Source: SIG603 sp044432645 (GTDB lineage: Bacteria > Bacillota > Clostridia > Oscillospirales > Acutalibacteraceae). Taken from it: a stretch of DNA of 64,000 bases. The notes beneath the pieces are model-generated. The model was not told the DNA's origin and made no database searches. It saw only the letters and a program-made list of their open reading frames with translations. The DNA lies in assembly GCA_044432645.1 (NCBI GenBank), contig JAWXUM010000008.1, forward strand, positions 1 through 64,000, written 5' to 3'. Positions 7,889-14,843 of this stretch are shown in pieces (the stretch's first letter is position 1; each line of letters opens with the position of its first letter). Made by a program: the position numbers and the translations under genes.

Positions 7889-8695
7889 ATGCTTAGAAAA
7901 TTATTAGCACTGTGTGTAGTAGCTAAACTACAAATCCAAATGGCGTTTGTATATAGACTTAACTATTTGTTTGGCATAATATCGCTGTTTTTGCCAGTTG
8001 CTGCTTCGTATTTTATATGGACTGGTGTTTATTCTAGTGGAACCGTTGATACTGGTTATGACTTACAATCCATTTTGCTTTATTCTGTAATTGGAGTAGG
8101 TTTACGATTATCAACCAGTACAAATGTAATAACTTTATTTGAAGGACTTGTCAATTCTGGTAATATTGCTTTAGAGCTTCTTAAACCTATAAGTTTACAG
8201 GCTAAAATACTTTTTACAACAATTGGCGATGTCATACAGGGATTATTAACAAAGTTTTTTGTAGTGTTTTTATTGGCTGTTTTTATATTTAGGTTAGATA
8301 TATTGTTTATTCAACCAATAAATATTTTATATTTTGTAGCACTTATGTTACTGGGATTTTTTATAGTATTTCTTATAGATTATTTAATTGGATTAATCAG
8401 TTTTTGGCTTACACAGTTGTGGGGAATTAATTTTGCCAAAAGGCAGATGATGTCTGTTCTTTCTGGAAGTCTTATCCCTCTTACAATGTATCCTACTGCA
8501 TTAGTTACAGTCTTAAATTATACTCCATTCCCTTACATATATGGATATCCACTTGATGCATTAATAATGGGAATAACGTCAGAAAGATTTTTAGAAATTG
8601 TGATAATCGATTTGATTTGGATAATCGGATTATTTGTTTTAAGTAGAATAGTTTGGTTCTTTGGTTCTAAAAAAGTATTTGTGCAAGGAGGTTAA
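7889..8695 (+). CDS. ABC-2 family transporter permease, first subunit
   Basis: A 268-aa hydrophobic protein with about six membrane spans, matching the permease family whose operons hold two unequal ABC-2 permeases and a long ATPase (COG4587/COG3694/COG4586 type). It ends in FGSKKVFVQGG, with the usual short cytoplasmic tail. GAAAGGATG precedes the ATG. It is followed after 2 nt by the second permease, whose ribosome site (AAGGAGG) lies in its 3' end. The pair would form the membrane channel of an exporter; the cargo is unknown. Confidence 0.82.
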   Translation: MLRKLLALCVVAKLQIQMAFVYRLNYLFGIISLFLPVAASYFIWTGVYSSGTVDTGYDLQSILLYSVIGVGLRLSTSTNVITLFEGLVNSGNIALELLKPISLQAKILFTTIGDVIQGLLTKFFVVFLLAVFIFRLDILFIQPINILYFVALMLLGFFIVFLIDYLIGLISFWLTQLWGINFAKRQMMSVLSGSLIPLTMYPTALVTVLNYTPFPYIYGYPLDALIMGITSERFLEIVIIDLIWIIGLFVLSRIVWFFGSKKVFVQGG

Positions 8696-8697
8696 GT

Positions 8698-9495
8698 ATG
8701 AAAAAATATTTAGTTATATATTTTAAAAGACAAGGTTATAACATAGCAACCGAACTGCAATATCGTGCTAACTTCATATCAACACTAATTACTGTATTTG
8801 CACAGCCAATAACAATGATTTTATCGTTCTATATAATCACAAGTCAGTTTGAAACCTTTGCTGGCTGGACTTTTTTTCAAATGTCTTTTATTTATGGAAT
8901 TTGGAGATTAGGACATTCAATATCAATATCATTTTTCCAACAAGGCTGGGATATAGGAAATTTTGTAAGAAATGGTGAATTTGATAAATATTTAGTTAAA
9001 CCTTTAGACCCACTATTTCAATTGTTTTGTATTAGGTATCAGAAAATAGGATTTCCACATTTTATTTCTGGAATTGTAATTGTTGCATTTTGTTCGGTAA
9101 AGCTTAACTTAACTTTTTCTGTTTTAGATGTTGTTTTTTTAATAATAACTGTTTTGTCCGCTGCTATTATCGAAATGTCTGCAACTTTATTGTTTTCGTC
9201 TTTTTCCTTTTGGATAACAGATGCCAGTAATATCTTAAGAGTAGCATTAAACACAAATTATGAATTAATGCAATATCCTATAAATATTTATAATGATGTT
9301 TTAAAAGGTGTTTTAACATTCATTCTTCCTTATGGATTTATGAGTTTTTACCCTAGTTATCATTTTATTACTAATGGAGATGAACTTTCTAATATTTTCA
9401 TATATGGTTCTCCAGTAGTAGCATTGATAATAGCAATAGTTGCAAGAAGCGTGTTTATGTTGGGAATTAAACATTATAATAGTACAGGTACATAA
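8698..9495 (+). CDS. ABC-2 family transporter permease, second subunit
   Basis: A 265-aa protein with about six hydrophobic spans, clearly of the same permease class as its neighbour but distinct in sequence (FVRNGEFDKYLVKPLDPLFQLF is the conserved family stretch before the second span). Translation is coupled to the upstream permease (2-nt gap). It probably forms a heterodimer with the first permease and the ATPase encoded 14 nt downstream. Confidence 0.83.
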   Translation: MKKYLVIYFKRQGYNIATELQYRANFISTLITVFAQPITMILSFYIITSQFETFAGWTFFQMSFIYGIWRLGHSISISFFQQGWDIGNFVRNGEFDKYLVKPLDPLFQLFCIRYQKIGFPHFISGIVIVAFCSVKLNLTFSVLDVVFLIITVLSAAIIEMSATLLFSSFSFWITDASNILRVALNTNYELMQYPINIYNDVLKGVLTFILPYGFMSFYPSYHFITNGDELSNIFIYGSPVVALIIAIVARSVFMLGIKHYNSTGT

Positions 9496-9509
9496 AAGGA
9501 GTGTGAGAT

Positions 9510-10490
9510 ATGTCAGTTATAAAAGTTGAAAATTTAAATAAAACTTATAAAACACGAATGGTTTCAAAGGGTTTAAGTGGTGGTTTTAAAGGTTTGTTTG
9601 AAAATAAGTATGCGTATAAAAAAGCTGTGGACGATATTAGTTTTTCTATTGAAAAAGGTGAAAAAGTTGGGTATATCGGACCTAACGGTGCTGGTAAATC
9701 CACTACAATTAAAATGCTAACTGGTATTTTAACACCTACATCGGGTGATATTATGGTTTCTGGACTTGTTCCATATAAAAAAAGAAAAGAAAATGCAAAA
9801 CATATAGGTGTAGTTTTTGGTCAAAGAAGCCAGCTTATGTGGGATTTGCCACTAGAAGAATCTTTCGATATGCAAAGATATATCTTTGATGTTAGCAAAA
9901 ATGATTATATAGATAGACTATCTTTTTTCAGAAAAACATTTGAGCTTGATGAATTCTTACGCAAACCAGTTCGTCAATTGTCTTTAGGTCAGCGTATGAG
10001 GGCAGAAGTTTGTCTATCTCTTATACATAATCCTGATATAGTATTCTTAGATGAGCCTACTATCGGACTTGATGTTGTATCTAAAGAAACTATCCGTGAT
10101 TTAGTTAATAATATGAATAAGAATAATGGAACTACATTTATACTCACCACCCACGACATGCAAGATATAGAGAAAACTTGTGACAGGGTTATGATTATTG
10201 ACAAAGGCAAGTTAATGTATGATGATAATATCGAAACATTAAAAGAAAAATTTGGTAACAATAAATCTATAACAATTGTTTTGGAAGATATGGCAGAAAA
10301 AGATAAATCTATATATGAGCAAGAAGGTTTAAAAATAGAATATATCGATAAAAACAAGATTACATACAGGTTATTAGGCTCAATTCCAGTAGAGCAAATT
10401 ATAGCTACGCTATTCTCAAAACTAAAAATTAAAGACATTTCTATATCAAACGATAGTGTAGAAGATATAGTGAAAACTTTGTATGTTTAG
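9510..10490 (+). CDS. ABC transporter ATP-binding protein of the ABC-2 exporter
   Basis: The 326-aa ATPase has Walker A GPNGAGKST, Q-loop region VVFGQRSQLMWDLP, signature LSLGQRMRAE, Walker B IVFLDEPTIGLD and H-loop TTHD. The FGQRSQLWWDLP-like stretch and the C-terminal extension beyond residue 240 are typical of the COG4586 subfamily that works with paired ABC-2 permeases. It ends the operon at 10,490, where a strong terminator begins 16 nt later. All catalytic motifs are intact. Confidence 0.92.
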   Translation: MSVIKVENLNKTYKTRMVSKGLSGGFKGLFENKYAYKKAVDDISFSIEKGEKVGYIGPNGAGKSTTIKMLTGILTPTSGDIMVSGLVPYKKRKENAKHIGVVFGQRSQLMWDLPLEESFDMQRYIFDVSKNDYIDRLSFFRKTFELDEFLRKPVRQLSLGQRMRAEVCLSLIHNPDIVFLDEPTIGLDVVSKETIRDLVNNMNKNNGTTFILTTHDMQDIEKTCDRVMIIDKGKLMYDDNIETLKEKFGNNKSITIVLEDMAEKDKSIYEQEGLKIEYIDKNKITYRLLGSIPVEQIIATLFSKLKIKDISISNDSVEDIVKTLYV

Positions 10491-10505
10491 TAAATCAAAA
10501 TACAT

Positions 10506-10546
10506 AAAGCACCTACTAATAAATTTTATTGGTAGGTGCTTTTTTG
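10506..10546 (+). terminator. Terminator of the oxidoreductase/ABC-2 operon
   Basis: Stem agcacctac (10508-10516) with gtaggtgct (10532-10540), followed by a six-T run. Strong and correctly placed. Confidence 0.85.
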
Positions 10547-10646
10547 AAAATCAAAACAAAATAAAATATACTTTTTAATATATAGCAAATCGTATAAAAC
10601 AAAAGAACAACCATCTCTGATTGTCCTTAAAAGTTGTGTGATTTAA

Positions 10647-10949
10647 TTTTTACAGTATCCAGACCCTCGGTTCACATTCCCACCTTAAGAGCATATACCT
10701 GAACCTATGACCTTCGGGTTATGAGCTTTGCTATAAGCGAAAAATTCAGTGTTTATGGGAGTTTATAGCACTTTTTAGTCCATAAAATTGCCAAAAACCC
10801 GAGTGTCATTTCCACCCAGTCCACTGTTTCCGTCCCAGTTTTTCCTATTATGGGTCAAAACATGGGTCAAACCTTAAAAGTAATAAAGTCTAGTTTAATT
10901 TTTAATAAAAATAAGTTCTCAAAATTTGCTATGCTGTAAACAAAGAAAG
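10647..10949. repeat. Leader repeat A of the cassette array, ending in an att-like repeat
   Basis: About 300 bp that recurs nearly base for base at 35,423-35,724. It contains a degenerate tRNA-like stretch (complement carries CTCATAA in GCTCATAACCCGAAGGTC, as in a tRNA-Met anticodon arm), two tgggtca words 12 bp apart (10851 and 10863), and ends in the 32-bp repeat 10918-10949 (contains gctatgctgtaaacaaag). Both copies lead into cassettes: here an HD-domain gene, there a PBECR4 gene. No gene is seen from 10,491 to 10,978. Confidence 0.7.
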
Positions 10950-10978
10950 AGAATTTATCTTCTTGATAGCATTTTTAA

Positions 10979-11443
10979 TTATTTTAAACCAAATTCAATC
11001 TTTAAAGAGTTATATCTATCTTTTTCATGTGGTGATACTTCAAAAAATGGATTATATATGCAGTGTTGCATAACGTCGGCATCAATTAAAACTTCATCAA
11101 AAGAGCTATGTTTTATACCTTTACTGCTGTGATTATATATTGCTGAGCATATTTGCTCTATTTCTTTTTCGGTGAATAAAGATAATTTTTGCAAGATTTC
11201 TTTCGCAATAACTGAGCCTTTGTGTGCGTGGTTTGTGCTGTCTAAAGTAGAATAAATGTAAATGTCATGGAGCATTCCAGCAATAGTGGCGAGTTCCACA
11301 TCTTCATTTCGTTTCATTGCAATTAACGTGCAAACTTGGGATACACCATATAAATGAATGTAAGCAGCTCTTTTTTCTTCATTGTTTGGAATATTAAATA
11401 TCACTTGGTCAACGTATTTTCTTACTTCTTCAATTCTATTCAT
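10979..11443 (-). CDS. HD-domain hydrolase
   Basis: The 154-aa product has an HD-family metal site: His in YIHLYGVSQ, the His-Asp pair in GMLHDIYIY, His in the NHAHKG region and a distal Asp in VLIDADVM. HD enzymes hydrolyse phosphate esters, often of nucleotides. I place the start at ATG 11443, with GAGG five nt upstream, rather than GTG 11449. It forms a single-gene cassette between att-like repeats at 10,918 and 11,485, lying antisense to the repeat direction. The second leader copy lacks this cassette precisely. Substrate unknown. Confidence 0.82.
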   Translation of the reverse strand: MNRIEEVRKYVDQVIFNIPNNEEKRAAYIHLYGVSQVCTLIAMKRNEDVELATIAGMLHDIYIYSTLDSTNHAHKGSVIAKEILQKLSLFTEKEIEQICSAIYNHSSKGIKHSSFDEVLIDADVMQHCIYNPFFEVSPHEKDRYNSLKIEFGLK

Positions 11444-11484
11444 AAGCACCTCACTAAATTATATGTTAATTTTATTGCATGGCT

Positions 11485-11516
11485 CTCAAAATTTGCTATG
11501 CTGTAAACAAAGAAAG
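11485..11516 (+). repeat. Att-like cassette repeat between HD and PBECR4 cassettes
   Basis: The 32-bp repeat reads the same as 10918-10949 and 35693-35724. In the plus strand it spells codons TCA AAA TTT GCT ATG CTG TAA, which is the kind of C-terminus (Ser-Lys-...-Leu-stop) found in the tyrosine integrase at 23,330. The PBECR4 gene stop lies 2 nt to the right. Confidence 0.75.
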
Positions 11517-11517
11517 A

Positions 11518-12090
11518 CTATTTTCTAAGCTTATCATATTGCACAACAGTTTCACCAGTTTTAAGATTAATTTTTTCTTTATATAATAAGGTATATCTTA
11601 TCTGACCTTTGGTATAATCTCTGTTGGTTTTTGGAAAGAATGAGCGACAGAAATATGTATTATCCTCATTTTTAGAAATAAATATGTAAATATCGTTAGA
11701 TTCCAACGGAGTTGATAGTAAAAAATCGGCTTGAATAAACGAAAAGGCATTAATTTTTTCATTGTATCTAAAAACTAAATTGTTATTATCTAGGATTTTT
11801 TCAATGTTGGCAAGTGGGATAAATCTATCTTCAATTTGAGAAATAAACTCACTTGTAGATATTTTTGCATAAGTTAATTTGTTATTAATAATGTCTGTGA
11901 AAACCTTAAAACGATTTTGATTAGCAACTTCTAAATCTCTAAGTTTAACAAGACCCATTAAATGATGAAACTGTGAAGAAAGAAACCTAATTCTAAGTTC
12001 AATTTTTTCACCTTTTCGCCCTAAAACAATTTTGTATTCAGTATGGGTAAGATTTTCAAATGCTTTTGCACACGCCAATAGTTTGTCCAT
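11518..12090 (-). CDS. PBECR4-like nuclease-fold protein, copy 1
   Basis: A 190-aa protein that I match from memory to the PBECR4 group (phage Barnase-EndoU-ColicinE5/D-RelE-like nuclease 4): FHHLMGLVKLRDL at residues 41-53 and FCRSFFPKTNRDYTKGQ near 148-164 carry the conserved His, Arg and Lys residues. Such domains are RNases or toxins by prediction. GAGAGG is six nt before the ATG. Upstream are a TTGACA/TAATAT promoter and about 180 nt of structured RNA with a hairpin, an order like type III toxin-antitoxin loci. A paralogue (35,726-36,298) has the same length and the same upstream RNA. Confidence 0.72.
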   Translation of the reverse strand: MDKLLACAKAFENLTHTEYKIVLGRKGEKIELRIRFLSSQFHHLMGLVKLRDLEVANQNRFKVFTDIINNKLTYAKISTSEFISQIEDRFIPLANIEKILDNNNLVFRYNEKINAFSFIQADFLLSTPLESNDIYIFISKNEDNTYFCRSFFPKTNRDYTKGQIRYTLLYKEKINLKTGETVVQYDKLRK

Positions 12091-12106
12091 AAAATTCCTC
12101 TCTGTA

Positions 12107-12285
12107 TAAAGAAAGTCGCCTTGCTTTCACAAGACGACTAACAATAGCGTTTTCTTTCGGTATTACTACCTACATCGGTTCGAGGTTGCCACTCAACCCA
12201 TCCGTAGAGCTCCATACAACAAGGCGACCGATACCCCCTTGCATATCAACACTCAAACAGACACACAGTCGTTGCCTGTTGTTAT
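12107..12285 (-). ncRNA. Structured RNA upstream of PBECR4 gene, copy 1
   Basis: Transcribed towards the PBECR4 gene from the promoter at 12290-12318. It ends in a hairpin (12114-12139; GAAAG loop) followed by a weak U-run, just before the ribosome site. An inner helix pairs sense ATCGGT (12232-12227) with ACCGAT (12179-12174); in copy 2 the same positions are CCGAC with GTCGG, so pairing is kept while bases change. Sense GTCGCCTTG (12228-12220) could instead pair with the 3' arm of the final hairpin, which suggests an attenuation switch. No known riboswitch class was recognised. Confidence 0.65.
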
Positions 12286-12289
12286 TATT

Positions 12290-12318
12290 ATATTACACTA
12301 TTATAGCAAATATGTCAA
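12290..12318 (-). promoter_or_regulatory. Promoter of PBECR4 RNA/gene, copy 1
   Basis: On the minus strand: -35 TTGACA (12318-12313), 17-nt spacer, -10 TAATAT (12295-12290). This near-consensus vegetative promoter is conserved in copy 2. Confidence 0.8.
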
Positions 12319-12327
12319 CGAGTTTAG

Positions 12328-12357
12328 AAAAATTTGCTATGCTGTAAACAAAGAGAG
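12328..12357 (+). repeat. Att-like cassette repeat before the DUF2442 module
   Basis: aaaaatttgctatgctgtaa followed by acaaagagag. It is the third copy in the array and sits directly between the PBECR4 promoter and the stop codon of the DUF2442 gene. Confidence 0.72.
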
Positions 12358-12362
12358 CTATT

Positions 12363-12662
12363 TTATGATATTGCGATGCGTTCGTATTTAAAACTGTTTT
12401 TATATAAAGTTTCAGTTGCGATATCAATATCTCCGTCAAGCCAAGTAAGGATTCCATCGATAATTTTGCAAGTTTTGAAAACTTCATCTTTTTTCAAAAC
12501 TTCAAAAACTGGAATATCAGTTAATGTTGTGGCATCAAAAAGACGATCTTCGCTTGTGTTAAACGTAACAATCATCATCATATCATCTAAAGCTTTAACG
12601 TTTACTACTTCTAAATAATCAACGTTTTCACTTGCGTAAGCAATTCCATTTATAATTCGCAT
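12363..12662 (-). CDS. DUF2442 family protein
   Basis: A 99-aa protein with the DUF2442 pattern (FNTSEDRLFDATTLTDIPVF, then GILTWLDGDIDIATETLY). Members are small proteins often encoded beside DUF4160 proteins in toxin-antitoxin-like pairs; the activity is not established. Perfect AAGGAGG lies before the ATG at 12662. It is the last of three short minus-strand genes read from the promoter at 13311-13339, 11 nt after the DUF4160 gene. Confidence 0.8.
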   Translation of the reverse strand: MRIINGIAYASENVDYLEVVNVKALDDMMMIVTFNTSEDRLFDATTLTDIPVFEVLKKDEVFKTCKIIDGILTWLDGDIDIATETLYKNSFKYERIAIS

Positions 12663-12673
12663 AATATTCCTCC

Positions 12674-12937
12674 TTAAAGTGGTTTGATTTTATCAAAGGC
12701 AACGCCTTGTACAGCTTTATTCCACGCTCCATAAACTTCTTCTTCGTATAAAGCAAGCCAACCGACAACCATTTTTAGTTGCCTAATTGGTAAAGCTCCA
12801 GCGAGCAACTCGCCGTCAAGAGCAATAGAAGCTTTATATTCTCCATAAGTTACGTGAACGTGTGGTTTATTGTGCTGAACAGTGTCTAAAAATAACATTT
12901 TAATTATAATTCCTTGAAATCGACATATTTCTGGCAT
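12674..12937 (-). CDS. DUF4160 family protein
   Basis: An 87-aa protein with the DUF4160 signature (start MPEICRFQGI, HNKPHVHVTYGEYKASI, then LAGALPIRQLKMVVGW). The HxPHxHV stretch is the family core. I use ATG 12937 because AAGGAGA lies eight nt upstream; the frame could extend ten codons further to 12967 without a ribosome site. It pairs with the DUF2442 gene. The family is commonly listed near toxin-antitoxin genes, but the biochemical role is unknown. Confidence 0.82.
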   Translation of the reverse strand: MPEICRFQGIIIKMLFLDTVQHNKPHVHVTYGEYKASIALDGELLAGALPIRQLKMVVGWLALYEEEVYGAWNKAVQGVAFDKIKPL

Positions 12938-13025
12938 AATAAATCTCCTTTTGTATAGTATATCCACTGCTGTTTACAAATAAGTTATTAATGTAATTTT
13001 ATCATAAAATTGCGATTTTTTCAAC

Positions 13026-13286
13026 TTATACATTCAATTTTTTCCTAAGTGCTTCTAGGCAATCGTCTGCATCTAGCACTTTGCCTTCCCTAATTTCATC
13101 TTCTGCTAACGCAAGTTTGGTGTAAAGTTCAAGCTTTGCAATTTTTTCTTCATAAGCTTCTAAATCCATTATTACCATTGAACCATAACCATTTTTGGTG
13201 ATATAAATAGGCTCTTTTGTCTCGCTACACATTGCAGAAATAAGAGAAGTGTTTTTTAAATCTTTAATTGGAATAATTTGTGGCAT
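13026..13286 (-). CDS. Phd/YefM family antitoxin-like protein
   Basis: An 86-aa protein with the Phd/YefM fold pattern: MPQIIPIKDLKNTSLISAMC then EPIYITKNGYGSMVIMDLEAYE. These proteins bind their own promoter and neutralise a partner toxin. I place the start at ATG 13286, nine nt after AAGGAG; an upstream TTG at 13295 is too close to it. No RelE/Doc-type toxin lies beside it; the next genes are DUF4160 and DUF2442, so one of these may be the partner, or the antitoxin is solitary. Confidence 0.8.
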   Translation of the reverse strand: MPQIIPIKDLKNTSLISAMCSETKEPIYITKNGYGSMVIMDLEAYEEKIAKLELYTKLALAEDEIREGKVLDADDCLEALRKKLNV

Positions 13287-13310
13287 ATCTATCAACTCCT
13301 TTATGGGATA

Positions 13311-13339
13311 ATTATACCATTATTATATGTGAATTTCAA
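13311..13339 (-). promoter_or_regulatory. Promoter of the Phd-DUF4160-DUF2442 module
   Basis: Minus strand: TTGAAA (13339-13334), 17-nt spacer, TATAAT (13316-13311). It is divergent from the two-component promoter at 13377-13405. Confidence 0.75.
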
Positions 13340-13376
13340 GATAAAATTAGCGTTTTAAGATTTTCCTTGAATACTT

Positions 13377-13405
13377 ATCATATAATTGCTATAATTATTT
13401 TATTA
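13377..13405 (+). promoter_or_regulatory. Promoter of the LytTR two-component operon
   Basis: TTGAAT (13377-13382), 17-nt spacer, TATAAT (13400-13405), 18 nt before the response-regulator ATG. Confidence 0.72.
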
Positions 13406-13423
13406 AATAAACTCGAGGTGGCT

Positions 13424-14137
13424 ATGAATTTAAGTGTTGGAATTTGCGACGATGAGATACGTCAAACTGAATATATTAAAAAGCTTGTTAGCGTTTGGGC
13501 TAAGGAGCAAAATTTCTCTGCCCAAATTAAAGTGTTTAGCAGTGCCGAGAACTTTCTTTTTGAATATGAGGACTGTAAAAATTTTGACATTTTGCTACTA
13601 GACATAGAAATGGGCAAAATCAACGGCGTTGAGCTTGCCAAAGAAATACGCAAAAAAGACGAGGCTGTGCAAATTATATTTATCACAGGTTTTTCTGATT
13701 TCATGGCAGAGGGTTTTGAAGTTTCGGCACTTCATTACTTGATGAAACCAGTTAAAATGGAAAAGCTTTTTGAAGTTCTAAACAAAGCAGTGGCTAAAAT
13801 TAGCTATAAGGAAAAGCCTGTTATAATAGAAAACACAAAAATTCTGCCAAGCGAAATTTACTATGCCGAAAGCATAGGTCACAAGAGTAAAATCGTCACT
13901 AAAACAGAAACAATTGAAGCAAAAATTCCACTAAATAAGCTAGAAGAAATGCTTGGAACTGGCTTTGTAAAAGTTCATCGTTCCTATTTAGCCAGTATAA
14001 ACTTTATTAAAACCATAGGAAAAACTGAAATTATTTTAGATAGTGGCGAAGAAATTCCAATGTCACGCAGATTATATCAAGACGTAAACAAGGCTTTTAT
14101 CAAACATTTTAGAGGTGAGCAAGATGGGACTATTTAA
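13424..14137 (+). CDS. LytTR-family response regulator (AgrA-like)
   Basis: The 237-aa product has a receiver domain with acidic pair Asp9/Asp10, phospho-acceptor Asp60 (FDILLLDIEMG) and Lys108 (HYLMKPVK), then a LytTR DNA-binding domain (about 135-235; GFVKVHRSYLASINFI). ATG 13424 has GAGGTG upstream; the longer open frame begins before the promoter and is not used. It overlaps the histidine kinase gene by 14 nt. The ABC exporter further downstream is a likely target, as in peptide-sensing or bacitracin-type systems, but no peptide gene is visible. Confidence 0.9.
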   Translation: MNLSVGICDDEIRQTEYIKKLVSVWAKEQNFSAQIKVFSSAENFLFEYEDCKNFDILLLDIEMGKINGVELAKEIRKKDEAVQIIFITGFSDFMAEGFEVSALHYLMKPVKMEKLFEVLNKAVAKISYKEKPVIIENTKILPSEIYYAESIGHKSKIVTKTETIEAKIPLNKLEEMLGTGFVKVHRSYLASINFIKTIGKTEIILDSGEEIPMSRRLYQDVNKAFIKHFRGEQDGTI

Positions 14138-14843
14138 CCTACTTTTCGGCAAAATGATAGACAAAAGAATATCAGCATACCAAAGCGACCTCATACAAAA
14201 GCACTGTGACGAAGTTGAAAATATGTACAAGCAAATGCGTGGTTGGAGGCATGATTACCACAACCATATTCAAAAAATGAAAGCTCACTTAACACTTAAT
14301 CAAGTGAATAAGCTTGACGAATATCTAAATGAATTAGACAAAGATTTAACACAAGTTGACACAGTTATCAAAACTGGAAATGTGATGATAGACGCTATTT
14401 TAAATAGTAAATTGTCGCTGATAAAATCTAAAAACATAATTGTTAACACAAAGGCGATAGTCCCTGAAAACTTACAAATTTCAGAACTTGACCTTTGCAT
14501 TATAATCGGAAACTTGCTTGATAATGCAGTTGAAGCCTGTGAAAATCAAGAAAACGCATTTATCCGTGTGTTTATTGGCATACTCAAAAATCAATTATAC
14601 ATTTCTGTAACAAATTCCGTTTCACATAATATAAACAAAAAAGATAAAATCTACCTATCCACTAAAAAGGAAAACAACCACGGTTTTGGACTTATGAGGA
14701 TAGACAAAATAACAGCAAAATATAATGGCTTTGTAAACAGACAAAACGAAGACGGAGTTTTTTCGACAGAAATTCTTTTGCCTATGGCAAAAAGTTCGGA
14801 GTTCAGAATTCAGAATTCAGAGGAGAACGAAAATGGAAAGTAG
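14124..14843 (+). CDS. GHKL-type histidine kinase lacking a membrane sensor domain (AgrC-like)
   Basis: The 239-aa product starts directly with a helix and the H-box GWRHDYHNHIQ (His43), followed by the GHKL ATPase core (IIGNLLDNAVEACENQ N-box; GFGLMRIDKITAKY G-box). Typical AgrC-type kinases have about 200 residues of membrane sensor before this; none is present, so it must sense a cytoplasmic or protein-borne signal. ATG 14124 has GAGGTG six nt upstream; GTG 14115 is an alternative. The last 16 residues (SSEFRIQNSEENENGK) are encoded by the repeat that flanks the next gene, suggesting the original C-terminus was replaced by an insertion. Confidence 0.85.
   Translation: MGLFNLLFGKMIDKRISAYQSDLIQKHCDEVENMYKQMRGWRHDYHNHIQKMKAHLTLNQVNKLDEYLNELDKDLTQVDTVIKTGNVMIDAILNSKLSLIKSKNIIVNTKAIVPENLQISELDLCIIIGNLLDNAVEACENQENAFIRVFIGILKNQLYISVTNSVSHNINKKDKIYLSTKKENNHGFGLMRIDKITAKYNGFVNRQNEDGVFSTEILLPMAKSSEFRIQNSEENENGK

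Noticed and set aside
10925..10946. Likeness of gctatgctgt in the cassette repeat to type II CRISPR repeats / tracrRNA
   Set aside because: Only about 10 bases agree, copies are hundreds to thousands of bases apart, and there are no cas genes or spacers. The integrase-end reading explains the sequence better.
10926..11132. Open frame starting MLCCKQRKR, and the similar one at 12,334-12,618 (MLCCKQREL)
   Set aside because: Both starts come from translating the cassette repeat out of frame; they then run antisense through real genes and share nothing after the repeat.
12107..12285. PBECR4 upstream RNA as a known riboswitch or T-box
   Set aside because: No T-box motif, no recognised ligand-binding consensus, and the gene it precedes is not metabolic.
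13280..13423. N-terminal extension of the response regulator
   Set aside because: The extra 48 codons cover the divergent promoters and lack a ribosome site; the receiver domain begins at the ATG 13424.
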